The notes beneath the pieces were generated by a model that did no database searches, was not told where the DNA came from, and saw only the letters and a program-made list of their open reading frames with translations. A DNA stretch of 64,000 nucleotides from Burkholderiales bacterium (GTDB taxonomy: Bacteria > Pseudomonadota > Gammaproteobacteria > Burkholderiales > SG8-41): contig JAHCAI010000002.1 in the NCBI GenBank assembly GCA_019634975.1, forward strand, positions 186,001-250,000, written 5' to 3'. Below are positions 17,041 to 25,535 of this stretch, piece by piece. Both the position numbers and the translations under genes were made by a program. How positions within the stretch are numbered: the first letter of the stretch is position 1; every line of letters begins with the position of its first letter.

Positions 17041-17127
17041 GGCGCGGTTCGGGAAAGGTTGTATTGAAGACGGGATTGTGGGCTCCGCCGTTGCCGGCGG
17101 CAATGTTGTGTTCGTTGTCAGTTCGGT

Positions 17128-17331
17128 TCAGCCGCCGCCGACCGCGGCGACGATCTCGAGGCGGTCACCATTTTGCAGCATGCAGGCCGCAAACTGGCTG
17201 CGCGGCACGATTTCGCCGTTGCGCTCGATGGCGATGCGTTTTCCGCCCAGCTGCAGACGCTCGACCAGCTCGTTGCAGTTCAGCGGACTGTCGAAGCTGC
17301 GCGGGGCGCCGTTGATGGTCAGTGAAATCAT
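17128..17331 (-). CDS. thiS: Sulfur carrier protein ThiS
   Basis: 67 residues, ubiquitin-like fold. It starts MISLTINGAPRSF and ends in the essential C-terminal Gly-Gly (VAAVGGG), which ThiF adenylates and which carries the thiocarboxylate to ThiG. RIAIERNGEIVPRSQFAACMLQNGDRLEIV is the conserved body. It lies directly upstream of thiG. No TPP riboswitch is recognisable in the gap before it. Confidence 0.92.
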   Translation of the reverse strand: MISLTINGAPRSFDSPLNCNELVERLQLGGKRIAIERNGEIVPRSQFAACMLQNGDRLEIVAAVGGG

Positions 17332-17414
17332 TTGTTCGTTTGCCCGGATTTGCGGCAAATCAAGGTTGTGCGGGTTCGGGGTGCTGCGGAGCCTGTGCCG
17401 TCCGGCGTTGGCGC

Positions 17415-17420
17415 TAGAAT
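17415..17420 (+). promoter_or_regulatory. Candidate -10 element (TAGAAT) for the Pat-like gene
   Basis: TAGAAT 50 bases before the ATG at 17470, in the gap divergent from thiS. No good -35 is seen. GGGAG at 17455-17459 is a good ribosome-binding site. Confidence 0.35.
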
Positions 17421-17469
17421 GGGATTTTACCGATCCGCATCGCATTTTTCGACGGGAGCTGACTCAACC

Positions 17470-20172
17470 ATGGCCTCAAACCTGCTGGACCGCCATTATC
17501 TGACCCCGCTGTTCGAGCCGGAGTCGGTGGCCATCATCGGCGCCAGCACCCGGCCCGGAGCGATCGGCGCCGTCCTGATCGACAACATGCTCGCGGCGCA
17601 GTTCAGGGGCAGTCTCTACGCGGTTAACCCGAAACAGACCAGCATCAAGGGCGTGCCCTGCTTTCCGGGCATCGACAAGGTGCCGCAACGCGTCGATCTG
17701 GCGGTCATCGCGACCCCGCCGGAGACCGTGCCGCGCCTGATTGCGCAATGCGGCCTCGCCGGGGTGCGTTCGGTGGTCGTCATCACCGCCGGGTTTTCCG
17801 AGGTCGGTCCCGAGGGCGCGCGCCTCGACCGCGAGCTGCTCGAAAACGCGCGCCGCCACCGGGTGCGGGTGATCGGCCCCAATTGCCTCGGCGTGATGCG
17901 GCCGGGCATCGGGCTCAACGCGACCTTTGCCCGCGGCAACGCGCTGCCCGGATCGCTGGGCCTGGTGTCGCAGTCGGGTGCGCTGTGCACCGCGATGCTC
18001 GACTGGGCGACACCGAACAAGATAGGCTTCTCAAGCGTCGTGTCGCTGGGCGGCTCCCGCGACATCGATTTCGGTGAAATCATCGACTATCTGGTCAACG
18101 ACCCGAAAACCGAACATATCCTGCTCTATATCGAGGGCGTGCGCGATGCCCGGCGCTTCCTGTCGAGCCTGCGCGCCGCAGCCCGCTTGAAGCCGGTGAT
18201 CCTGATGAAGGTCGGCCGCCATCCGGTGGGTTCCCGTGCGGCGGTATCCCACACCGGCGCGATGGTCGGCGCCGACGATGTGTTCGACGCGGCGATCCGC
18301 CGCGCCGGGGCGGTGCGGGTGACGACCATCGGCCAGCTGGTGGCTGCAGCCCAGGCGCTGTCGGCGCATGTGCGCCCGCGCGGCAACCGGCTGGCGATCA
18401 TCACCAATGGCGGCGGACCCGGCGTGATGGCGGCTGATCGCGCTGCCGACCTGGGCATTCCGCTCGCCGACCTGTCGCAGCAGACCATACAGTCGCTGCA
18501 GTCGGCCCTGCCCTCGAACTGGTCGCACGGCAATCCGATGGACCTGATCGGCGATGCCGACGCCGCGCGCTACAGTGCCGGCATTGCCGCCTGTCTGGGT
18601 GATGACAACGTCGACGGCGCGCTGGTGATGCTGACGCCGCAGGCGATGACCGAGCCTACCGCCGTGGCGGAGGCCGTGGTCGAGGCCGCGCGCGGGCGCA
18701 CCAAGCCGGTTCTCGCCTGCTGGATGGGCGACGCCTCGGTGATCGAGGGGCGGCGCAGGCTCGCGGAGGCCGGGATCCCGGTGTTCCGCACGCCGGAGCC
18801 CGCAGTGGAAGTGTTCGCCCACGTGTCTTCGTTCTACCGCAACCAGCGCGGGCTGCTGCAGACGCCGGGGCCGCAGTCCCTGCGCTCCGCCCCGGACATC
18901 GAGGCGGCGAAGATGATCATCGAGACCGTGCTGACCGAGCGGCGCAGCGTGCTGAACGAGCTCGAGTCGAAGGCACTGCTGTCGGCGTTCCGGCTGCCGG
19001 TTGCAAAAACGGTGATCGTGCGCAGTGCCCACGAGGCGATGCTGGTGGCCGAGGAAATCGGCTATCCGGTGGCGCTGAAGATCGATTCGCCCGACATCAC
19101 CCACAAGACCGACGCCGGCGGCGTATTGCTGAATCTCGGCAACGGGCAGGCAGTGCTTGCCGGCTACCAGCAGATCATCGATTCGGTGACACGCAAGCAG
19201 CCGCAGGCGCGCATCTCCGGCGTGACCATCCAGCCGATGGTGGTCCGCCGCAACGGCCGCGAACTGATGGTCGGGGTGATCCGCGACCCGGTGTTCGGCC
19301 CGGCGATCGCCTTCGGCGCCGGCGGCGTGGCGGTGGAGGTGCACAAGGACCGCGCTGTTGCGTTGCCGCCGCTCAACAGCTACCTGGTCGACGAGATGAT
19401 CCGCAGCACGCGGGTGTCGAAGCTGCTGGGGGCGTTCCGCCGCATGCCGCCGGTGAAGATGGAGGCGCTCGAGGAAGTGCTGCTGCGGGTATCGGAGCTC
19501 GTCTGCGAGCTGCCGTGGATCGAGGAGCTGGACATCAATCCGCTGATCGTCAACGAGGACGGTGCCATCGTTGCCGATGCGCGCGTTGTCGTCGGCCAGC
19601 ACGCGCCGGTGCGCGGCCGCTACGGCCACATGGCGATCCATCCCTATCCGGCCCGCCTGGTCAGCATCTGGCAGCCGCCGGAAGGCGAACTGGTCACGAT
19701 CCGTCCGATCCGTCCGGAGGACGCCGAGATGGAGCAGGATTTCGTGCGCCGCCTGTCGCCGGAGAGCCGGCGCTTCCGTTTCATGGACACGCTGCGCGAA
19801 CTCACGCCGGCGATGCTGGTGCGCTTCACGCAGATCGACTACGACCGCGAGATGGCCTTCGTCGCGACCATCCAGCGTGACGGCAGGGAAGTCGAGGTCG
19901 GTGTCTGCCGCTACATCACCAACCCCGACGGCGTGACCTGCGAGTACGCGATTGTCGTTGCCGATGACTGGCAGCGCCGAGGGCTCGGGCGCCGCATGAT
20001 GGGGCAGCTGATCGAGGTCGCGCGCCGGCGCGGACTGGAGGCGATGGTCGGGCACGTCATGAACGGCAACCTCGGCATGCTCGAGCTGTGCCAGCAGCTC
20101 GGCTTTGTCGTGTCCGACACCAGCGATGATCCGTCGGTGAAGCGGGTGACGCTGGCACTGAAGTCGGGCTGA
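17470..20172 (+). CDS. Pat/PatZ-like protein: NDP-forming acyl-CoA synthetase fused to GNAT acetyltransferase
   Basis: 900 residues. CoA-binding domain (about 10-140, SVAIIGASTRPGAIGAVLIDNM), succinyl-CoA-ligase-like domains (about 150-450, LVSQSGALCTAML and SHTGAMVGADDVF), ATP-grasp (about 485-710, YPVALKIDSPDITHKTDAGGVLLNL and the acidic IEELDINPLIVNEDG), and a C-terminal GNAT domain (about 730-895, TIRPIRPEDAEMEQDFVRRLSPESRRFRF and DDWQRRGLGRRMMGQLI). The same order and size as bacterial Pat/PatZ lysine acetyltransferases, which acetylate and switch off acetyl-CoA synthetase and other enzymes. The His of SHTG (His261) aligns with the phospho-histidine of active NDP-forming synthetases; it has been reported missing in Salmonella Pat. 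Monocistronic, with GGGAG before the ATG. Confidence 0.88.
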   Translation: MASNLLDRHYLTPLFEPESVAIIGASTRPGAIGAVLIDNMLAAQFRGSLYAVNPKQTSIKGVPCFPGIDKVPQRVDLAVIATPPETVPRLIAQCGLAGVRSVVVITAGFSEVGPEGARLDRELLENARRHRVRVIGPNCLGVMRPGIGLNATFARGNALPGSLGLVSQSGALCTAMLDWATPNKIGFSSVVSLGGSRDIDFGEIIDYLVNDPKTEHILLYIEGVRDARRFLSSLRAAARLKPVILMKVGRHPVGSRAAVSHTGAMVGADDVFDAAIRRAGAVRVTTIGQLVAAAQALSAHVRPRGNRLAIITNGGGPGVMAADRAADLGIPLADLSQQTIQSLQSALPSNWSHGNPMDLIGDADAARYSAGIAACLGDDNVDGALVMLTPQAMTEPTAVAEAVVEAARGRTKPVLACWMGDASVIEGRRRLAEAGIPVFRTPEPAVEVFAHVSSFYRNQRGLLQTPGPQSLRSAPDIEAAKMIIETVLTERRSVLNELESKALLSAFRLPVAKTVIVRSAHEAMLVAEEIGYPVALKIDSPDITHKTDAGGVLLNLGNGQAVLAGYQQIIDSVTRKQPQARISGVTIQPMVVRRNGRELMVGVIRDPVFGPAIAFGAGGVAVEVHKDRAVALPPLNSYLVDEMIRSTRVSKLLGAFRRMPPVKMEALEEVLLRVSELVCELPWIEELDINPLIVNEDGAIVADARVVVGQHAPVRGRYGHMAIHPYPARLVSIWQPPEGELVTIRPIRPEDAEMEQDFVRRLSPESRRFRFMDTLRELTPAMLVRFTQIDYDREMAFVATIQRDGREVEVGVCRYITNPDGVTCEYAIVVADDWQRRGLGRRMMGQLIEVARRRGLEAMVGHVMNGNLGMLELCQQLGFVVSDTSDDPSVKRVTLALKSG

Positions 20173-20244
20173 GCCCGCGCCCACGTCGTGGAAGTCCTGC
20201 GTGCGCGCTCCGGGGCGGGTGTTACACTGGAATTCATTGACTCC

Positions 20245-21042
20245 GTGCCCCGTTTTTTTTCCGTGCCACGACCCGACATTCCGGACGCCCGCCTGCTGCA
20301 GCTGACCGCAGCGGCGGTCATTGCCATCCTCGCCTGGTTCCTTCTGCGCGGCCTGCTGCCCGATGCCTGGCGCACGCCGGGCAGCCCCGAGCTCTACCTG
20401 ACCGGCGTTGCCGGCGTGCTGCTGCTGCTGGTGCCGATCGCCTTTGTCGTGGCCAAGCGTGGCGGCAGCGGGGCCAACCCGGTCAACTGGTTCAATGCGC
20501 ATGTGGCCTGTTCGCTCGCCGGCATGGTCCTGATCGCCATCCACTCCGGCGGCTTCCTGCGCCGTCCGCCTGCACTGCTGCTGCTCGCCCTGCTGGCGCT
20601 TGCCGCGCTGGGGATCTGGGCGCGGGTGCGCGGTTCGCGGCGCATGGCGGCGACCTTCGCCTCCAAGGCTCCGCGATTCACGGTGCCCGATGCCGCGACG
20701 CGTGAGCGGCTGCGTGCCCTGATCTCGGAGAAACGCGCGCTGCTGTTCCGACTCGATCCGCAGGCGAACGAGGGCACGTTCTCGGTGAACCTGCCGCACT
20801 TCATCCGCAGCCCGCGGCTGGCGTTGGCCTACCGCCGCCTGGCAAGGGAGGAATCGATGCTGCTCGGCACCCGCGCGGCGGTGTCCGCCCAGCAGGCCTG
20901 GTGGCGGCCGCTGCACATGGCGCTGGCCTGGCTGTTCGTGCTGGGCGTGGTCATACACGTCATCACCGTGACCTTCTTCGCGGGCTATGTCGCCGACGGC
21001 GGTCCGGTCACCTGGTGGCATATCACGGCCTGGGGAGGCTGA
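20245..21042 (+). CDS. Putative b-type-cytochrome-like membrane subunit of the following oxidoreductase
   Basis: About 265 residues from the GTG at 20245; an earlier in-frame GTG at 20188 would add 19 residues. Four to five membrane helices: about 17-36 (LLQLTAAAVIAILAWFLLRGLL), 50-70, 83-103 (WFNAHVACSLAGMVLIAIHSGG), 110-130 and 226-250 (WWRPLHMALAWLFVLGVVIHVITV). Two helix pairs each hold His residues spaced as possible heme b ligands. A soluble segment (about 135-215) lies between helices 4 and 5. A TACACT -10-like element is at 20223. It ends 7 bases before the FeS/molybdopterin gene, so it probably anchors that enzyme and passes electrons to or from quinone. The name is inferred from topology and context. 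Confidence 0.6.
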   Translation: MPRFFSVPRPDIPDARLLQLTAAAVIAILAWFLLRGLLPDAWRTPGSPELYLTGVAGVLLLLVPIAFVVAKRGGSGANPVNWFNAHVACSLAGMVLIAIHSGGFLRRPPALLLLALLALAALGIWARVRGSRRMAATFASKAPRFTVPDAATRERLRALISEKRALLFRLDPQANEGTFSVNLPHFIRSPRLALAYRRLAREESMLLGTRAAVSAQQAWWRPLHMALAWLFVLGVVIHVITVTFFAGYVADGGPVTWWHITAWGG

Positions 21043-21049
21043 GGCGGTC

Positions 21050-24034
21050 ATGGATAATCTGAATCAAGCGCCTTCCGAGCGCCTGGCGCTGCTGATCGAC
21101 CTCGAGCGCTGCACCGGCTGCAAGAGCTGCGAGGCGGCCTGCAAGACCGAGCACAGGCTGGGCCCCGGCGAGTACCGCAACAAGGTGGTCTGGGCGAGCG
21201 AGCTGGAGCAGGCGGGCCTTGCCTTCCTGACATTGACCTGCCAGCACTGCGAGCGCCCGGCCTGCCTGCGCGCCTGCCCGGTCAATCCGAAGGCGATCAG
21301 CAAGGATCCCGTCACCGGCATCGTGCGCGTCGACGAGTCGCGCTGTACCGGCTGCGGCGAATGCGTGATTGCCTGTCCCTACAGTGCGATGGGCTACGAT
21401 GCGCAAGGCCATCATGCGGTGAAATGCGATCTCTGCGTCGAGCGCCGCGCCGAGGGTGCGCAAACCACGGCCTGCGCCAGCGTCTGCCCGACACAGGCGA
21501 TCCGTTTCGGCAAACGCGAGGAGCTGCTGGCCGAAGCCCGCAACTCGGGCCGCGCGCCGCGCGACCATGACCATTTCCTGCTCGGGCCGGCTACGATCTA
21601 CCTCGAGCGCAGCAGCACCCAGAATGTTGGCGGGATGGTTGCGGTGACGCCGGCACGCGCGCATCCGGACAGCGCGCGCCGCCCCTCGTTCATGGATGGC
21701 CTTGCGGCACAGACCGCGGTGCAGGCGCAACCGCCGGCCTTTCCCTACCGCGAGGAACGCAGCGAGGCCGCAGTCGACCGCGTTGTCCCCGGCGGCTGCA
21801 ACATCTGCTTCAACTGCTGCACGGTAAAGTTTCACTTTAAAGACAACAAACTGGTAAAGATCACCGGCAATGACGAGGACCCGCTGCTGAAAGGGCGCGT
21901 CTGTCCCAAGTCGCAGCTGACGCTGCAGATGTACCACAGCGAACACCGCCTGCTTTACCCGCAGAAGCGCGTCGGTGCGCGCGGCGAAGGCCGTTTCGAG
22001 CGCGTTTCCTGGGAACAGGCGCTGGACGAGATCGCGGAGAAGCTGAAGAAAATCCGCGAGCAGTACGGTGCGGAGGCGCTGGCGATGTTCGTCGGCACGC
22101 GCACCGGCATCCTCGACTACCGCACGACGACCAAGATGTTCGCGCAGCTTTTCGGCACGCCGAACAAGGACGGTACCGACCCCTTCTGCGCCAGCGGCAA
22201 GAATGTCGCTTTCGAGATCACGCTGGGCAGCATCGGCAGCGGCAACAGCTACACCGAGAGGGATCTCGGTTCGGCGCAGCTCTATGTCTACATCGGTGAC
22301 AACCAGGCGGAAACGCGGCCGGTCTATTTCGGCATGATCAACGACTGGCGCATCAAAAACGGCGCGAAAATGGTCGCCGTCGATCCGCGCCTGACCGCGA
22401 CCGCCTCCAAGGCCGACCGCTGGCTGCCGATCCGCCCCGGCACCGACATGGCGCTGGGCCTGGCGCTGGCGCAACACATCATTGCCAACAACCTGCATGA
22501 CGCGAAGTTCTGCGCCGACTGGGTGCTGGGTTTCGAGCAGTGGCGTGATTTCATCCTGCAGAAGGGCTACACGCCGGAATGGGCGGCGCCGATCACCGGG
22601 CTCGCGGCGAACGACATCCGCCAGCTGGCGGAGGAAATCGCCGCCGCCGACGGCTGCGTGATTTTCGCCAGCCGCGGCATCAACCAGCACACCAACAGCA
22701 CCCAGACCAACCGCGTGCTGATGTTCCTCTCCGCGATCACCGGCAACTGGGGCCGCCGCGGTGGCGCCTACTTCAACATGAGCGCCGGCACGCCGCTGGC
22801 GGCCAAAGTCCCCGAGGATCGCGCGCCGAAGATCAACCGGCCGCGCGTGCGGCGCAGTCCCGCGGGCTGGACCGACGCCATGCTTTACGGCAAGCCTTAC
22901 CCGATCCGCGCGCTGATCAGCTGCAACAATCCGCTGGCGCAGTGGCCGGGGCAGGAAAAGGCGCGCGCGGCCTTTGCCGCGCTGGATTTGATGGTGCACA
23001 TCGAGCTCTTTGCCAACGAAACCTCGGCCTACGCCGATTACCTGCTGCCGGCGGCGAGCGGCATCGAGAAGGGCGAAATCGGCCGCTCCAATGACGATCG
23101 CCGGGTGGTGTGGATCGACAAGATGATCGATCCCCCGGGCGAAGCGAAATCCGATACCTGGATCTGGGTCGAACTCGGCAAGCGCCTCGGCTTCGGCGAC
23201 GTGCTGAAGGAGGAATACAAGGACCCGGCGGTCCTGTGGGACCAGGTCTGCATCGACACTCCGGCGATGAAGGGGTGCACCCAGAAGCGCCTGCATTCGG
23301 TGCCGCATCGCTGGGTGCGCATTCCCGTGGCCAGCGAGGACGCGCCGGAAATCGAGACCCTGTACCTCGAAGGCACGACGGTGCCGACCGGTGCGCCGGG
23401 CCGGCGCTTCCCGACGAAATCCGGCAAGCTGGAATTCTGGACCGAGGAACTCGAAGCCAAGTTCAACACGCTGGGCCTGTCGGCGCTGCCCGAGTTTTAC
23501 TCGGAGCGCGAACAGCTGGTCGACCTGCCGTACATGGAGCTGCAGGAAACCGATGCCGAGGAGGGCGTCATCTCGCCGTTCTGCTCGCCGGCGACCGGCA
23601 GCGCGCGCGGCAAGATCATCGAGCCGGGGCCCGATCATCCCGGCGCGAAATTGCGCGCGCAGGGCTTTGACACCGAGCTTGTCACCGGCCGGCCGCCGGC
23701 CGCGCATTTCCACAGCTGGACGCATTATTTCTGGCAGTCGCAGGAGATGTGGCCCGACCTTTATTGCCAGATCCATCCGCAGAAGGCGGCGCAATTGGGG
23801 ATCAAGGACGGCGAGCGCGTGTGCGTCGAATCGGCTCACGGAAAAATCGAGGCCATGGCCTGGGTGCATGCGGGCATCCGCCCGACCGCGGTGTTCATCC
23901 CCATCGGCTGGGGCGAGCGCCAGCCCTACAATCCCTGGCGGCCGGTGAACTTCCTGACCGACAAGACCCAGCGCGATCCGGTATCGGACCAGACCAACCT
24001 CAAGGTGCTGCTGTGCCGGGTGTCGCGGGCCTGA
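21050..24034 (+). CDS. Fused tetra-cluster ferredoxin / molybdopterin oxidoreductase
   Basis: 994 residues. The N-terminal 190 residues are an NrfC/PsrB-type electron-transfer subunit with four cysteine groups (CTGCKSCEAAC, CQHCERPACLRAC, CTGCGECVIAC, CDLCVERR...CASVC). From about residue 245 a full catalytic subunit of the DMSO-reductase superfamily follows: FeS site CNICFNCC...GRVC, Mo-bis-MGD domains, and a Cys in DPFCASGKNV at the position of the Mo ligand. The C-terminal dinucleotide-binding domain includes RPPAAHFHSWTHYF and IHPQKAAQLGIKDGERVCVES. Normally these are separate alpha and beta proteins. No twin-arginine signal is visible, suggesting a cytoplasmic-facing enzyme. GGGAGGCTGAGG precedes the ATG. 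The substrate is unknown (polysulfide/thiosulfate/tetrathionate-type relatives are closest by eye). Confidence 0.85.
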   Translation: MDNLNQAPSERLALLIDLERCTGCKSCEAACKTEHRLGPGEYRNKVVWASELEQAGLAFLTLTCQHCERPACLRACPVNPKAISKDPVTGIVRVDESRCTGCGECVIACPYSAMGYDAQGHHAVKCDLCVERRAEGAQTTACASVCPTQAIRFGKREELLAEARNSGRAPRDHDHFLLGPATIYLERSSTQNVGGMVAVTPARAHPDSARRPSFMDGLAAQTAVQAQPPAFPYREERSEAAVDRVVPGGCNICFNCCTVKFHFKDNKLVKITGNDEDPLLKGRVCPKSQLTLQMYHSEHRLLYPQKRVGARGEGRFERVSWEQALDEIAEKLKKIREQYGAEALAMFVGTRTGILDYRTTTKMFAQLFGTPNKDGTDPFCASGKNVAFEITLGSIGSGNSYTERDLGSAQLYVYIGDNQAETRPVYFGMINDWRIKNGAKMVAVDPRLTATASKADRWLPIRPGTDMALGLALAQHIIANNLHDAKFCADWVLGFEQWRDFILQKGYTPEWAAPITGLAANDIRQLAEEIAAADGCVIFASRGINQHTNSTQTNRVLMFLSAITGNWGRRGGAYFNMSAGTPLAAKVPEDRAPKINRPRVRRSPAGWTDAMLYGKPYPIRALISCNNPLAQWPGQEKARAAFAALDLMVHIELFANETSAYADYLLPAASGIEKGEIGRSNDDRRVVWIDKMIDPPGEAKSDTWIWVELGKRLGFGDVLKEEYKDPAVLWDQVCIDTPAMKGCTQKRLHSVPHRWVRIPVASEDAPEIETLYLEGTTVPTGAPGRRFPTKSGKLEFWTEELEAKFNTLGLSALPEFYSEREQLVDLPYMELQETDAEEGVISPFCSPATGSARGKIIEPGPDHPGAKLRAQGFDTELVTGRPPAAHFHSWTHYFWQSQEMWPDLYCQIHPQKAAQLGIKDGERVCVESAHGKIEAMAWVHAGIRPTAVFIPIGWGERQPYNPWRPVNFLTDKTQRDPVSDQTNLKVLLCRVSRA

Positions 24035-24074
24035 GCGGAGTCCGGCCTGCCGCGGGCGCAATGCGCGCCTGAGC

Positions 24075-25400
24075 ATGCGCGGCGGCGGGATTCCGGTTCT
24101 CGCAGCCGCCGCGCTGCTCCTTGCCGGCGCACTGTGCCGGGCGCCGATCGCGCAGGCAGCCTTGCCGGGAGTCACCGAGTTCCGCACCGCGCCCGCTGCG
24201 CTCGCGGATGCCGACCTCGATGCCGTTCTGATGGCGCCGGCCGCTGCCGCCGACGTGGTGGCGATCGGCGAGAGCGTTCATGGCTCCGCCGGTTTCCTGC
24301 GCGTGCAGGCGCGGCTGATCCGCTACCTCGTGTCCCGCCACGGCCTGCGCCTGATCGCCTGGGAGAACCCGGTGCTGCGCAGCCTGGAACTGGCGCGCTG
24401 GCTGGCCGCCTGTGTCGGGACAAGCACACCGCCGCCGCTCGACGTGCTGTACATGCCGACCGCGGCCGACCGCGAGCTGTGGGAGTGGGCCTGCGAATAC
24501 AACCGCGCCAATCCCGGCGATCCGCTGCTGTTCCGCGGCATCGATGTCTGGGACCGGCCGTGGACGCATTACGGGCGCATTGACCGGGCGGCTCCGGAGA
24601 TGGGTGTCTCCGCGGCAGTGGCGGAGCGCATCCGCAAGCACTGCCCGGGGTACGGTGCCCGCTCCTGGGAGGAACTCGACCAGCGGCTGCCGGAGCCCCG
24701 CCCGGGACCGCGCTTCCTGCCAGAGGGCCAGTATGAGGACTGCCGCGCCGCACTGACGCAGCTGATGGATGCGGCACGGGCGGCGGGGAAGGCGGCCCGC
24801 AAGTCCGGCGGACAGGAAGCGGCTGCCGATGCCTACGAACTGGCGCTCGCAGCCTCGACGCTGCTCGGCTGGCTCGGCTTCTACCACCTCGAGCAGGCGG
24901 ATGATGTGCTGAGCTGGAACGAGCGCGACCGCGCCCAGGGGCGCAACCTGCTGCTGGTGATGGAAATGCATGGCGTGAAGCGCGCGCTGCTCGCCGCGCA
25001 CACCAGCCATGTCTCCCACAACCGCTCGCCTGCCGACTGGTGGGGTTATGGCGACCTCAAGTCCGGCGTGCATTTTTTCAGCGCGCTCAGCGGAAAGCGC
25101 GTGTTCAACATCGCGCTCACGGCCTATCGCGCGAGCGGCACGCAGGGCGAGTGGATGCTGCCGGCGGCGGTGAACTCGATGGATCGCCGGCTGTACGAGG
25201 CCGGGCACCGCTTTGCCTTTTTCACGGCGGGTGCGGCGTTTCTCGCGGACCATCCCCGCTGGTGGATGCAGAACGGCAACGCGGCGGGCATCGAGAACGG
25301 CGTCGAGATCGTGCCGCGGGACCATTTCGACGCCTACATTTTTCTTGAACAATCGCTGCTCGAGGGCGCCCTGCCTGCGCGCCCGCTGTGGCGGCCCTGA
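24075..25400 (+). CDS. Erythromycin-esterase-family protein, exported
   Basis: 441 residues with an N-terminal signal (MRGGGIPVLAAAALLLAGALCRAPIAQA). The body matches the erythromycin esterase/succinoglycan-biosynthesis (EreA-like) fold: VVAIGESVHGSAGFLRVQARLIRYL carries the catalytic Glu and His, LIAWENP follows, then LLLVMEMHGVKRALLAAHTSHVSHNR with the second His pair. EreA-type enzymes hydrolyse macrolide lactones, but most environmental homologues have unknown substrates. A signal peptide is uncommon among resistance EreA proteins, so a resistance role should not be assumed. It follows the oxidoreductase by 40 bases with no clear promoter. Confidence 0.75.
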   Translation: MRGGGIPVLAAAALLLAGALCRAPIAQAALPGVTEFRTAPAALADADLDAVLMAPAAAADVVAIGESVHGSAGFLRVQARLIRYLVSRHGLRLIAWENPVLRSLELARWLAACVGTSTPPPLDVLYMPTAADRELWEWACEYNRANPGDPLLFRGIDVWDRPWTHYGRIDRAAPEMGVSAAVAERIRKHCPGYGARSWEELDQRLPEPRPGPRFLPEGQYEDCRAALTQLMDAARAAGKAARKSGGQEAAADAYELALAASTLLGWLGFYHLEQADDVLSWNERDRAQGRNLLLVMEMHGVKRALLAAHTSHVSHNRSPADWWGYGDLKSGVHFFSALSGKRVFNIALTAYRASGTQGEWMLPAAVNSMDRRLYEAGHRFAFFTAGAAFLADHPRWWMQNGNAAGIENGVEIVPRDHFDAYIFLEQSLLEGALPARPLWRP

Positions 25401-25425
25401 AACGCCTGCCAAACTGCAGTAAAAT
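25397..25425 (+). promoter_or_regulatory. Candidate sigma-70 promoter of the tRNA-Gly gene
   Basis: CTGAAA (25397-25402), a 17-base spacer, and TAAAAT (25420-25425), ending 10 bases before the tRNA 5' end. The -35 overlaps the stop of the preceding gene. Confidence 0.5.
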
Positions 25426-25435
25426 CCAAGGCCGT

Positions 25436-25509
25436 GCGGGTGTAGTTCAATGGCAGAACGGCAGCTTCCCAAGCTGCATACGAGGGTTCGATTCCCTTCA
25501 CCCGCTCCA
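25436..25509 (+). tRNA. glyT: tRNA-Gly (anticodon CCC)
   Basis: 74 bases with encoded CCA. Acceptor stem GCGGGTG pairs with CACCCGC. D-arm GTTCAATGGCAGAAC. Anticodon stem GCAGC/GCTGC around the loop TTCCCAA, giving CCC. T-arm GAGGG-TTCGATT-CCCTT. It reads GGG codons. asmA starts 26 bases after its end. Confidence 0.95.
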
Positions 25510-25535
25510 CCCCAGCAAACGCCGCGGGTCGACCG

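Noticed and set aside
17332..17469. Possible TPP riboswitch upstream of thiS
   Set aside because: No CTGAGA-type conserved core or matching helices could be found on the minus strand.
21826..21860. AT-rich stretch in the molybdopterin oxidoreductase gene resembling the dispersed motif
   Set aside because: It codes for KFHFKDNKLVKI, a pattern normal for this family after the FeS cysteines, and the match to the motif core is poor.
24075..25400. Macrolide resistance gene
   Set aside because: The protein is in the erythromycin-esterase family, but it carries an export signal, shows no sign of a mobile context and many such homologues have other functions.
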